The notes beneath the pieces were generated by a model. The model ran no database searches and was not told the origin of the DNA. It saw only the letters and a list, made by a program, of their open reading frames with translations. From contig DUZD01000004.1 of NCBI GenBank assembly GCA_013349695.1, positions 1 through 32,022 of the forward strand: a stretch of DNA of 32,022 nucleotides, written 5' to 3'. This stretch comes from Rhodospirillaceae bacterium (GTDB taxonomy: Bacteria > Pseudomonadota > Alphaproteobacteria > Rhodospirillales > 2-02-FULL-58-16). How positions within the stretch are numbered: the first letter of the stretch is position 1; the number at the start of each line of letters is the position of its first letter. Positions 21,531 through 31,340 of this stretch are shown here, piece after piece. The position numbers were made by a program, and so were the translations under genes.

Positions 21531-22271
21531 TCAACGTAGACCGGCAAGCAGCGCCTTGGCCTGCTTGGCGCAGCCGTGACCCGCCATCCATACCGCCCGG
21601 TGGGCGTCCGTCGGCAGGCCGGCGGGAACCAAATGCACGATCAGCTCCGTCTCTTTGACCCTGCCGGTCATGCCGGCGATATTCCGCTTGTGGAATATTC
21701 TTGCCAGATAGCGGCCGCCGTCCATTGCCGCCAGGCCTTCCGGCCAACCGATCCTGTTGACGCCGGCGGGCCAGTCCGTGGACGCCTCGGGACCGTCCGG
21801 CAAGACCTTGATGCTCAGGATGCGGGGAACGCGGCTCGGTTTGTTCTTCAGGGACAGTTTGCCGTAGGCGGGGACGCAGAGATCGAGTGAACTCGTCAGG
21901 CTGACGGACCAGGCGTCTCGAGACCGCCGGTCCGGCTTGATCCCGCGCATGACGGCAAGGGCGCCGGCCGCCGCCTGTCCCCCCCCGATCAGCCGGGACA
22001 GCGAGGCGACCAAGGTGGAATCGCCCGCCGCGCCGGCGCCTGGAACGGCCGATAGCGGTCCGCTCAATGTTTTCACCTTGCCGTTTCCGTCGATCAGGGT
22101 AACCGACTTGCCGGCGCCGAGGTGAAGGGGCTTGGCGTCATCGATGATATGGCCGGGCCTGAGATTGGGCGCCGTCGAATCAATGACCACCAATTGCCCG
22201 GCGAAGGCCGCCAGGGAAACGGCGGCCAACAGAAACCCCAGGAAAAGCTCCAATGCCAAACGCATGCTCAT
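21531..22271 (-). CDS. Exported hypothetical protein, FecR-like N-terminal pattern possible
   Basis: 246 aa: hydrophobic signal-like N-terminus (LALELFLGFLLAAVSLAAFAGQ), then NLRPGHIIDDAKPLHLGAGKSVTLIDGNGKVKTLSGPLSAVPG. ATGA (4-nt) overlap with the upstream cyclase ORF stop. Confidence 0.7.
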   Translation of the reverse strand: MSMRLALELFLGFLLAAVSLAAFAGQLVVIDSTAPNLRPGHIIDDAKPLHLGAGKSVTLIDGNGKVKTLSGPLSAVPGAGAAGDSTLVASLSRLIGGGQAAAGALAVMRGIKPDRRSRDAWSVSLTSSLDLCVPAYGKLSLKNKPSRVPRILSIKVLPDGPEASTDWPAGVNRIGWPEGLAAMDGGRYLARIFHKRNIAGMTGRVKETELIVHLVPAGLPTDAHRAVWMAGHGCAKQAKALLAGLR

Positions 22272-24344
22272 TTAGCCTCCAAGACGACCGTCATCCCCTG
22301 TTTGCCGGCATCAAGCCTTTTATCGTGATAGGCGGCGAGTTTATCATCCGGGTACTCCTCAACCAAGTTTTCAAAAGCTTGGCGGGCGGCCGGATCGTGG
22401 TTTTTCATCAATTCATAAGCTTCGAGGTAGGCGGCGGTGTTGGCGGACGCGGCCGCTTCCGGCGATAGCGGCTCAAAGGTTTGCAGGCCTTCCGTTTTGC
22501 CTTTCAGGACAAGGACGCCGATGGGCCGGAAGTGCGTGTCCGGGCAGCGCGAGGCCGTAAAGCCGGAAACGCAGATGGTGGTGCCTAAGTGCTTGTTGAC
22601 GCTTTCCAGGCGGGCCGCCGTGTTCACCGTGTCGCCGTGGGCGGTGTAGTCGAAGAAGGATTCGCCGCCAAAGTTGCCGACGACGGCGAAGCCGGTATTA
22701 ACGCCGATCCGGGTGTGACCGAAGTCGATGCCGGCGGCTTGCTGTTCGGCGCTGAAGCCACGGGCGAAGGCGTCCATTTCCAGGGCGCAGGCCATGGCCA
22801 AGGCGGGATGGTCGGGTTGATCCGCCGGGGCGCCAAAAAAGGCGATGACGGCATCGCCGACGATCTTGTCGATGGTGCCTTGGTGATCGAGTACTATGCG
22901 GCACATGCCGTCCAGATAGGTGTTCAGCAGCGGCAGCAAAACCGCCGGATCCAACCGTTCGGTAAGCGAGGTGAAAGCGGCGATATCGGTGAAGATGTAT
23001 GTGACTTCCCGCCGCTCCCCGCCCAGGGACAGCCTGTTCGGTTCGTCGATGAGCTGCTTGACGACGCCAGGCGAGAGGAAGCGCGAGAAGGCTTGGCGGA
23101 TGAACCGCTTCCGCCGGCGCTCCCGGCGGCCGAGGAAAACGGCGCCGACGGCGCCGCCGAAAGCATAAGCAAGGCTTGGCGAAAGCAAGGGGATCATGAG
23201 CCCGGCGTACTTGATAGAGGGCGAATCCGCCGACCCACAGCATCGCCAGCCCGCTTAAGCCGACGGCGATCTTGACCGGCACCGGGGTATCGACGGCGGC
23301 CAACGCCACGCCGATGACGGCGAGCACCAGCAGCAGCCACGCCTCGCCCCCAATTGCCGTCGCCGGCGCCCGGCGGCCGTCCAATATCTGGGCCAGGGCG
23401 TGGGCGTGGATGAACACTCCCGGCATTTCATTCAAGCCGCCGCCCGTAAAGGCGGAAATTGGCGTCCGGTGGCGGTCGCTGTTGGGGAGATCGGAACCGA
23501 TCAGCACGATCTTGCCGGCCAGCCACGGCTTCGGCAGCAACTTGACGGTCTGCGCCGGAAAAACGCGAAAGGGCGGCGTTCGGGCGTCGGGCCCGAAACG
23601 GTAGGCCAGGGGCAGGACCTCGCTGGGAACGGCGGTGCCCAGAACCCTGGCCAAGGCCGCGGAAAATCCCGGAATGAATTTCCCGCCCCGGTGCCGGCCG
23701 GGAAAGATCCAGCGGACGACGGCGTCGCGGCGATCGGTCATGAGATTCACCAGGCCCTTGTTCACCCCTTTCAAGTAGACCTCGAGAAAAGCCGTCTGTT
23801 TTTCCGTCAGATGATCCTCCCGCGCCGCCCAGGCGGCTACCAGCGGCACCTTGAAATTGCTCAGAACATCGCCCAATTCGGCGTCCTTCGCGGCCTCCGT
23901 CGGTTGGTCGAAAAGGATGTCGAGCCCGATGGCGCGCACCTCCGCCGCCGCGAGCGTCCTCAGCAGGCCGGCGAGAAAACCGCGGTCCAAGGGCGAACGA
24001 TAGGGCAAGGCCGCCAGGGTGTCCTCGGTGACGGCAACGATGACGATGTCGGGATGCTGGGCCTCGGGTGGCGACAGGGTTGCCAGACGAATGTCCCCGA
24101 CACTGTTTTCAGCCGCCCCGACAAAAGGAAACAGACGCGGAAGCAGCAGGCCGGCGATCACCGCGAAGACGACGACCGCCGCTACCTGAACGGTTTCCGT
24201 CTTGGTTAGCCGCGCCATCGGCTGGTCGCCATGGCGATGCGGGGCGCGGGTGAAGCCGCCTCCTTCAAAAGGCATTTTCCGTCCGGCTGGAACTGAGATA
24301 CCGTCATTTTCCTGGCCTGAGCGCTCCTTCCGTGAGCGATCCAT
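22268..24344 (-). pseudogene. CHASE2-domain class III adenylate/guanylate cyclase, interrupted by an apparent +1 frameshift near 23206-23212
   Basis: N-terminal CHASE2 part in ORF 22698..24344 (likely start 24218: MARLTKTETVQVAAVVVFAVIAG...). Cyclase part in another frame in ORF 22268..23197: EVTYIFTDIAAFTSLTERLDP...GTIDKIVGDAVIAFFGAP...IGVNTGFAVVGNFG...DYTAHGDTVNTAARLESVNK. The two join as ...GGFALYQ / AGLMIPLLSPSLAYAFGG. Confidence 0.88.
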
Positions 24345-24477
24345 GTATCATAGGCTTGATCTGCTCCATTCCATACAGCGGCCGTGGAGTTTCAGGCTCT
24401 TGATGGCATTATGTTTGGCCGGCCCCCTCGCCAGCCTCGCCGGCGCCGATAGCGGCGTTTCCGGCGGCCTTTGGAAT

Positions 24478-27400
24478 CTATATTTCCCTGACCCCGGCGA
24501 CGCCGGGAATGTTCCCGACCTTGAGCAGCACCGGCGCCGTGATGGCGTAGCCGCCGGGCAGATTGATTTCGACCTCCGTGCCGTCGTCCAGGCGTGCCAC
24601 CAGCCTGACGTCCCCCTCTCCTCCCCTGCCCTCGCCGGCGAGGATTTCGCCGAGCGGCCGCAACGGAGCGGCGGAATCGATGATCACTCTCATTCCCGGC
24701 GCCGCCCTCGCCGCCAGCCGGTCCAGCGGCTCCATGGATTGCGCCGTAAACCTGACCGTCTCCCCCTCGAAGAGCGCAATGGCCTTGAGAAAAACCGATT
24801 CGCCAACTTCCAGAAACTGTCGGGCGACGCTTAGCAGTTCGGAAAAAACGGTAACCTCGAACTGGCCGGTGGTGTCGGAAAACTGTACGAATGCGTAACG
24901 GTTACCTTTGCTCGAGGTGCGTTCTTTATTTCCGATAATCGTCCCCGCCATGGCGACGGGACCGGAAACGCCGGCTTCCAGGATCTCCGTGTAACGCTTA
25001 ACGTCCAGCCTTCGCAGACTGTTGGCGTAGGCGTCCAGGGGATGGGCGGAAAAGTAAAATCCCATGGCGTCGTATTCCTGCCGAAGCCGTTCCATGGAAG
25101 GCCAGTCGGCGGTTTCGGGAAGTGAGAAGGCCGAAACGGCGATGTCGTCGCCGCCAAAAAGACCGATCTGATTGCTTTCCCTCTCGCTGGTGGCGACGCT
25201 GGCGTGGCCGAGGAGGATGTCGACGCCTTCGAACAACTGTTTGCGGTTGCCGTTCAGGCCATCGAAGGCACCCGCCCTGATAAGGTTTTCCAATTGACGC
25301 TTGTTGATGGCGCGGACATCTATCCGGCGGCAGAAATCCGGCAGGTCCCGGAAGGGGCCGTCGGTGGCGCGTTGGCGGGCGATCGAATCCATGGCCGCCT
25401 TGCCGACGTTTTTGATGGCGGCCAGGGCATAGCGGATGCCGCTGGCCGCGGCGCCGTTTGTCCCGCCTGCTGTTTCCGCCGCCGTCTCCACCGTAAAAGT
25501 CGCGCCCGAGGCGTTGATGTCGGGCGGCAACATGGCGATGCCTAGGCGCCGCAGCTCCTGGCGGTAGACGTTGAGCTTGTCGGTGTTGTCCATATCGAGG
25601 GTCATCGAAGCGGCCAGGAACTCCACCGGATGGTTGGCCTTCAGGTAGGCGGTCCGATAGGCGATGAGAGCGTATGCCGCGGCATGCGATTTGTTGAAAC
25701 CGTAGCCGGCGAACTTGGCCACCTGCTCGAAGATTTCCGCCGCCTTGGATTCGGGCGCGCCCTTGCTTACGGCGCCATCGATGAAGGCATGGCGCTGCTG
25801 GTTCATTTCCTCTTTTATCTTCTTGCCCATCGCCCGGCGTAAAAGATCGGCGCCGGCGAGCGAAAAACCGGCCAGCTCCTGGGCGATCTGCATGACTTGT
25901 TCCTGATAGATCATGATGCCGAAGGTTTCCTTGAGGATTCCTTCCAGGGTCGGATAGAGGTGGTCGATCTCCTCTTCGCCGTGCTTGCGCTTGATGTAGC
26001 TGGGGATGTTGTCCATGGGGCCGGGACGGTAAAGGGCGACGACGGCGATGATGTCCTCGAAGCTGTCGGGCTTGAGCTTTTTCAGCACGTCGCGCATGCC
26101 GGAGCTTTCCAACTGGAAGACGCCAGTCGTTTCGCCTTTTCCGAGCATCTTGAAGGTGCTCCGATCATCCAGCGGAATGGCGGCGAGATCGATTGCATCG
26201 CCCCGCCTGGCGGCCAATTCGACGGCCTTGGCAAGCACGCTCAGGGTTTTCAGGCCGAGAAAATCGAATTTCACCAGTCCCGCCTGCTCGACGTACTTCA
26301 TGTTGAACCCGGTCACCAGCATGTCCGATTTCTGATCGCGATAGAGCGGAATCAGCTCATCCAGGGGCCGGTCGCCGATGACGACGCCGGCGGCGTGGGT
26401 CGAGGCGTGGCGGTAGAGCCCCTCGAGACGGCGGGCGATGCCGATAAGACGGGAAACGGTCTCGTCTTCATCGACCATTTGGCGGAGCTGCGGCTCGCCG
26501 GCGATGGCCTGATCCAGGGTCGTCGGACTGGCCGGGTTGTTGGGCACCAGCTTGCAGATGCGGTCGACCTGGGAATAGGGCATCTCCATGACCCGGCCGA
26601 CGTCGCGAAGCACCGCCCGCGCCTGGAGTTTCCCGAAGGTGATGATCTGGGCGACGTGATGGCGGCCGTATTTTTCCTGCACGTAACGGATGACCTCGTC
26701 GCGACGCTCCTGACAGAAGTCGATGTCGAAGTCGGGCATGGAGACCCGCTCGGGATTGAGAAAACGCTCGAACAGCAAGCCCCAACGCAAGGGATCCAGG
26801 CCGGTGATGGTCAGCGCCCAGGCGACGGCCGAACCCGCCCCGGAGCCGCGTCCCGGCCCAACGGGGATGCCGTGGCCCTTGGCCCAGCGGATGAAGTCGG
26901 CGACAATGAGGAAATAACCGCAATATCCCATGCTGGCGATGACTTCCAATTCGTATTCCAGCCGTTCCCGGTATGGCCGGCTCGCTTGTTCCCGCTCGGC
27001 GGCGGTCATCTCCGGCCGCAAAATCAGCGTTTGCAGCCGCCTTTCGAGGCCGTCTCCAGACTGGGAGCGAAGCTCCTCTTCCTCGCCCCGGCCGGTGCCG
27101 CAATGGTAAGGCGGCAGAATGGGTTCGGCCGGTTCGACCATGAAGGCGCAACGCCTGGCGACGACGAGGGTGTTGTCCACCGCCTCCGGCAAGTCGGCGA
27201 ACAAGGCGCGCATCTCGGCGGCCGTTTTCACGTAGTGCTCCGGGGTCAGCTTGCGGCGGTCGGTTTGTGAAATATAGGCCTTCTCGGCGATGCAGATCAG
27301 GGCATCGTGGGCCTCGAACATGTCGGCGACGGAGAAAAAAGCTTCGTTGGTCGCGACCAGAGGCAGATCGTGCTTGTAAGCCAAGGCCAACAACATGGGC

Positions 27401-27969
27401 TCGACCCGCTTTTCGGCTTCGGCGCCGTGGCGCATCAGTTCGACGTAAAAGCGCCCCGGATAGATGTCGCGTAAACGCAAAAGCACCGCCTCCGCCGCCG
27501 CCTCCTGTCCCTCGGCAAGCAAGCCCCCCACCGGCCCGGCCGGCCCGCCGGTCAGCGCGATAAGGCCTTCGCCGTGGTCTTCGAGAATATCCAGGGACAC
27601 TCGCGGCGCCGCGGCATCGGTCTTCAGATAAGCAAAGCCTAGCAATTTCAACAGGTTGAGATAACCCTCCCGGTTCTGAACCAGGAGCAAAAAACTGTCG
27701 CTCCGGGACGAGACGCGGGCGGCGGCCTGGCCCGGTCCCTTTTCCTCGCCGCCGAGGCTCAACTGGCAACCGATGATCGGTTGGATTCCGGCGGAAGCGC
27801 AGGCTTGCGAGAACTCTACCGCTCCGAAAAGATTGTTGCTGTCGGTCATCGCCACCGCCGGCATGCGTTCATCCCGGCAGCGCGCCGCCAGTTCGTCGAT
27901 GCGGATCGCCCCTTCGGAAAGGGAATAAGCGGTGTGGACGCGAAGATGAACGAAATCGGCGGGCGGCAT
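24478..27969 (-). CDS. dnaE: DNA polymerase III subunit alpha
   Basis: ORF 24478..28152 trimmed to ATG 27969: MPPADFVHLRVHTAYSLSEGAIRIDELAARC (PHP domain), PGRGSGAGSAVAWALTITGLDPLRWGLLFERFLNPERVSMPDFDIDFCQERRDEVIRYV. Confidence 0.97.
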   Translation of the reverse strand: MPPADFVHLRVHTAYSLSEGAIRIDELAARCRDERMPAVAMTDSNNLFGAVEFSQACASAGIQPIIGCQLSLGGEEKGPGQAAARVSSRSDSFLLLVQNREGYLNLLKLLGFAYLKTDAAAPRVSLDILEDHGEGLIALTGGPAGPVGGLLAEGQEAAAEAVLLRLRDIYPGRFYVELMRHGAEAEKRVEPMLLALAYKHDLPLVATNEAFFSVADMFEAHDALICIAEKAYISQTDRRKLTPEHYVKTAAEMRALFADLPEAVDNTLVVARRCAFMVEPAEPILPPYHCGTGRGEEEELRSQSGDGLERRLQTLILRPEMTAAEREQASRPYRERLEYELEVIASMGYCGYFLIVADFIRWAKGHGIPVGPGRGSGAGSAVAWALTITGLDPLRWGLLFERFLNPERVSMPDFDIDFCQERRDEVIRYVQEKYGRHHVAQIITFGKLQARAVLRDVGRVMEMPYSQVDRICKLVPNNPASPTTLDQAIAGEPQLRQMVDEDETVSRLIGIARRLEGLYRHASTHAAGVVIGDRPLDELIPLYRDQKSDMLVTGFNMKYVEQAGLVKFDFLGLKTLSVLAKAVELAARRGDAIDLAAIPLDDRSTFKMLGKGETTGVFQLESSGMRDVLKKLKPDSFEDIIAVVALYRPGPMDNIPSYIKRKHGEEEIDHLYPTLEGILKETFGIMIYQEQVMQIAQELAGFSLAGADLLRRAMGKKIKEEMNQQRHAFIDGAVSKGAPESKAAEIFEQVAKFAGYGFNKSHAAAYALIAYRTAYLKANHPVEFLAASMTLDMDNTDKLNVYRQELRRLGIAMLPPDINASGATFTVETAAETAGGTNGAAASGIRYALAAIKNVGKAAMDSIARQRATDGPFRDLPDFCRRIDVRAINKRQLENLIRAGAFDGLNGNRKQLFEGVDILLGHASVATSERESNQIGLFGGDDIAVSAFSLPETADWPSMERLRQEYDAMGFYFSAHPLDAYANSLRRLDVKRYTEILEAGVSGPVAMAGTIIGNKERTSSKGNRYAFVQFSDTTGQFEVTVFSELLSVARQFLEVGESVFLKAIALFEGETVRFTAQSMEPLDRLAARAAPGMRVIIDSAAPLRPLGEILAGEGRGGEGDVRLVARLDDGTEVEINLPGGYAITAPVLLKVGNIPGVAGVREI

Positions 27970-27973
27970 GCCC

Positions 27974-28678
27974 CTACCCCTTGAACAGCACGCCGTTGTC
28001 GAGCCGGATGGTGCGGTCCATCCGCACCGCCAAGTCGGCGTTGTGGGTGGCGACCAAGGCGGCCAGCCCGGCCCCGCGGACCAGCTCCAGCAAGACCTGA
28101 AAAACCCCCGAGGCGGTGTCCGGGTCGAGGTTGCCGGTCGGCTCGTCGGCAAGCAACAGCCTCGGCGCGTTGGCCAGCGCCCGGCCGATGGCGACGCGCT
28201 GCTGTTCGCCGCCCGACAGTCTGCCGGGGCGGTGGCCGGCTCGTTCGGCGAGGCCCAGGCAGGCCAATAGCTCCTTGGCCCTGGCGCGGGCCTGGCGGCG
28301 CCCGAGACCGGCGATGATCGGCGGGATGGCGATATTTTCGATGGCCGAGAATTCAGGCAAAAGGTGGTGGTATTGGTAAACGAAGCCGATGTTGTGGCGT
28401 CTGAGCCGGGTGCGGCCGTCGTCGTTCAAGCCACCGCAGGCTTCGCCGCGGATCGATATCTCGCCCGAATCCGGCTTTTCCAGGAGTCCGGCGATATGCA
28501 GCAGGGTCGTCTTGCCGGCCCCCGACGGCCCGACCAAGGCGACGATCTCGCCGGCCTTGAGGTCGAGATCGATGCCGCGCAGCACCTCCAATTTCGTCCG
28601 CCCCTGGCGGAAGGAACGATGCACGTCTTTCAGCTCGAGCACGGTCTCTCTTGCCACCTGCTCTTCCGCCTCACTCAT
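27974..28678 (-). CDS. lolD: Lipoprotein-releasing ABC transporter ATP-binding protein
   Basis: 234 aa: Walker [13 protein letters not shown] signature [15 protein letters not shown], Walker [13 protein letters not shown]; adjacent to lolC/E. Confidence 0.95.
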   Translation of the reverse strand: MSEAEEQVARETVLELKDVHRSFRQGRTKLEVLRGIDLDLKAGEIVALVGPSGAGKTTLLHIAGLLEKPDSGEISIRGEACGGLNDDGRTRLRRHNIGFVYQYHHLLPEFSAIENIAIPPIIAGLGRRQARARAKELLACLGLAERAGHRPGRLSGGEQQRVAIGRALANAPRLLLADEPTGNLDPDTASGVFQVLLELVRGAGLAALVATHNADLAVRMDRTIRLDNGVLFKG

Positions 28679-29912
28679 ACCTCAGCGCTTCCGCCGGGTC
28701 GAGGCGGGCGGCCCGCCACGACGGATAGAGGGTGGCCAGAAACGACAGTCCCAGGCCCATGAGGACCACCACCATCACCTCCTTGGGATCGACTACCGCC
28801 GGCAGCTGGGACAGGAAATAAATTTCGGCGGCGAACAGCTCGCCGCCGGTCAGTCCTTGAATCCACTGGCGGATGGTTTCGATGTTCGCGGCGAAGGCTA
28901 GGCCGAGAGCGAATCCGGCGATGGTGCCGATGATGCCGACGCTGGCGCCGGAGAGAAAAAAGATGCGCATGATCGTGCCCCGCGTCGCCCCCATGGTGCG
29001 GAGGATGGCGATGTCCTTGCCCTTGTCCTTGACCAGCATGATCATCGACGAGATGATGTTGAAGGCGGCGACCACGATGATCAGGGTGAGAATCAGGAAC
29101 ATGACGTTGCGTTCCACCTGAATGGCGTTGAAAAAGCTGGAATTGGCCTGCTGCCAGTCATGGATGCGCTTCTTGCCACCGGTCGCCGCCATGATGTCCC
29201 GGCCGATTTGCCGCGCCCGGTCCGGGTCGTCGATGAAAACCTCCAGGTTGGTGACCGCCCCGGGCAGCCGGAAATACACTTGCGCCGCCTTCAAGGGCAT
29301 GAAAATAAAACTGGAATCGTATTCGTACATACCAACGTCGAAGGTCCCGGCGAGGCGGTAGGCGCGCATCCTGGGCACCGTCCCGAAAGCGGTGACGTTG
29401 CCCTTCGGCGAGATCAGGGTGATCTTGTCGCCGGCGGAAAGGCCGAGCCGGGACGCCAATCGGGCGCCGATGAGAACCCGATCGTCCTTGAACTCGGCAA
29501 GCGAGCCGGAATGTATGTTGTCGGCGACGAGGGCGCGCCGGGCCAGGTCCCGGTGCCTGATGCCGCGCACCACGGCGCCTTTGGCGGCGCCGCGGGCGGT
29601 CGCCATCACCTGACCCTCGACGATGGGCGTGACGGCGACGACGCCGGCAACCTTGCGCACCTTTTCGGCCAGCGGATCGTAGCCGGTGAGTTCGTAGCTC
29701 GAACCATAAATGCTCAAATGCCCGTTGAGGCCGAGGATGCGGGTCAGCAGTTCCTGGCGGAAGCCGTTCATCACCGCCATGACGATGATCAGCGTCGCCA
29801 CCCCCAAGGCGATGCCGATCAGGGAAAACCAGGCAATGACGGAAATGAATCCCTCCTGCCGGCGGGCCCTGAGATAGCGCATGGCCACCATCCATTCGAA
29901 TGCCGAAAACAT
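28671..29912 (-). CDS. Lipoprotein-releasing ABC transporter permease (LolC/LolE family)
   Basis: 413 aa: [67 protein letters not shown]-terminal MacB/FtsX-like permease; 8-nt overlap with lolD. Confidence 0.94.
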   Translation of the reverse strand: MFSAFEWMVAMRYLRARRQEGFISVIAWFSLIGIALGVATLIIVMAVMNGFRQELLTRILGLNGHLSIYGSSYELTGYDPLAEKVRKVAGVVAVTPIVEGQVMATARGAAKGAVVRGIRHRDLARRALVADNIHSGSLAEFKDDRVLIGARLASRLGLSAGDKITLISPKGNVTAFGTVPRMRAYRLAGTFDVGMYEYDSSFIFMPLKAAQVYFRLPGAVTNLEVFIDDPDRARQIGRDIMAATGGKKRIHDWQQANSSFFNAIQVERNVMFLILTLIIVVAAFNIISSMIMLVKDKGKDIAILRTMGATRGTIMRIFFLSGASVGIIGTIAGFALGLAFAANIETIRQWIQGLTGGELFAAEIYFLSQLPAVVDPKEVMVVVLMGLGLSFLATLYPSWRAARLDPAEALRYE

Positions 29913-29937
29913 CTTTTTTAAGGATTCTCCTCCGCGC

Positions 29938-31254
29938 TCAGGATTCCGTCAGCTTGGCGAGGGTCTGATCAATGGAGAGCTCCTCCCTGTCGCCGCTCCG
30001 GCGGTTTTTCAGCTCGACGCCGCCGGTCTTGAGGCCCCTGGGCCCGACCACCACCTGCCAGGGCAGGCCGATCAGGTCCATTTCGGCGAACTTCACGCCG
30101 GCGCGCCCGGCGCGGTCATCGTAGAGGACCTCGATGCCGCGGTCCCACAGTTTCCGGTAGAGTCCATCACAGGCGGCGGCGCAGGCCGCGTCGTCCGGCT
30201 TCAGGTCGATCAGACCGACCCGGAAAGGGGCGACCGGTCGCGGCCAGATGATGCCGCGCTCATCGTGGGACGCTTCGATGACGGCGCCGACCAAACGCGA
30301 AACGCCGATGCCGTACGATCCCATCTCGACGGCGATTTCCTCGCCGTCCGGCCCCGTCACCGTCGCCCCCATGGCCCGCGAGTACTTATCGCCGAAATAG
30401 AAGATATGGCCGACTTCGATGCCGCGGCCAACGGCCAGGTCGGCGGCCATGGATTTCTCGATATCGGGGTTGCGTTCGTCGTCGGTGGCGGCGTATTTGG
30501 CGGTGAAGCGGTCGATGACGGGCTGTAGGTCATCCTCGTAGTCGATGTCGGCGGCGGCCCAGTCCATGTCGACGAAATCCTTGTGGCAGGCCACTTCGCT
30601 CTCGCCGGTATCGGCGAGGATGACGAATTCGTGGCTCATGTCGCCGCCGATGGGGCCGCTCTCGGCGCGCATCGGTATAGCCTTCAGGCCCATGCGCCCG
30701 AAGGTGCGCAGATAAGAGACGAACATCTTGTTGTAAGAGCGCCTGGCGCCTTCGGTGTCGAGATCGAAGGAATAGGCGTCCTTCATCAGGAACTCGCGGC
30801 CGCGCATCACCCCGAAACGGGGACGGACCTCGTCGCGGAACTTCCATTGGATATGGTAGAGCAATTTCGGCAGGTCCTTATAACTGCGGACGGTTTCCCG
30901 GAAGATTTCGGTGATCTGCTCCTCGTTGGTGGGGCCGTAGAGCATGTCGCGGCCGTGGCGGTCGGTGATGCGCAGCATTTCCGGGCCGTAGGCGTCGTAG
31001 CGGCCGCTTTCGCGCCACGGATCGGCGGGCTGGATTGTCGGCATGAGCATTTCCTGGCAGCCGATGGCGTCCTGCTCGGCGCGGACGATTTGCTCGATCT
31101 TCCGCAACACCCTCAGGCCCAGGGGCAGCCAGGAGTAGATTCCGGCGCTGGACTGGCGGATCATCCCGGCGCGCAGCATCAGCCGGTGCGAGACAACCTT
31201 GGCCTCCGACGGTGTCTCCTTCAAGGTCGGAAGGAAGTACTGTGACAAGCGCAT
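29938..31254 (-). CDS. proS: Prolyl-tRNA synthetase (short form)
   Basis: 438 aa: [100 protein letters not shown]. Confidence 0.96.
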   Translation of the reverse strand: MRLSQYFLPTLKETPSEAKVVSHRLMLRAGMIRQSSAGIYSWLPLGLRVLRKIEQIVRAEQDAIGCQEMLMPTIQPADPWRESGRYDAYGPEMLRITDRHGRDMLYGPTNEEQITEIFRETVRSYKDLPKLLYHIQWKFRDEVRPRFGVMRGREFLMKDAYSFDLDTEGARRSYNKMFVSYLRTFGRMGLKAIPMRAESGPIGGDMSHEFVILADTGESEVACHKDFVDMDWAAADIDYEDDLQPVIDRFTAKYAATDDERNPDIEKSMAADLAVGRGIEVGHIFYFGDKYSRAMGATVTGPDGEEIAVEMGSYGIGVSRLVGAVIEASHDERGIIWPRPVAPFRVGLIDLKPDDAACAAACDGLYRKLWDRGIEVLYDDRAGRAGVKFAEMDLIGLPWQVVVGPRGLKTGGVELKNRRSGDREELSIDQTLAKLTES

Positions 31255-31340
31255 TAGGGACTCGGAGTTAAAGGTGCCTGGGCGGGCAGACTCTATGCGA
31301 TGGATGGCGCCGGTTCAATGACGCGAATGTGGGGCGCGAA

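Noticed and set aside
25897-27270. 457-aa + strand ORF opposite dnaE
   Set aside because: Antisense to intact DnaE with no family signature.
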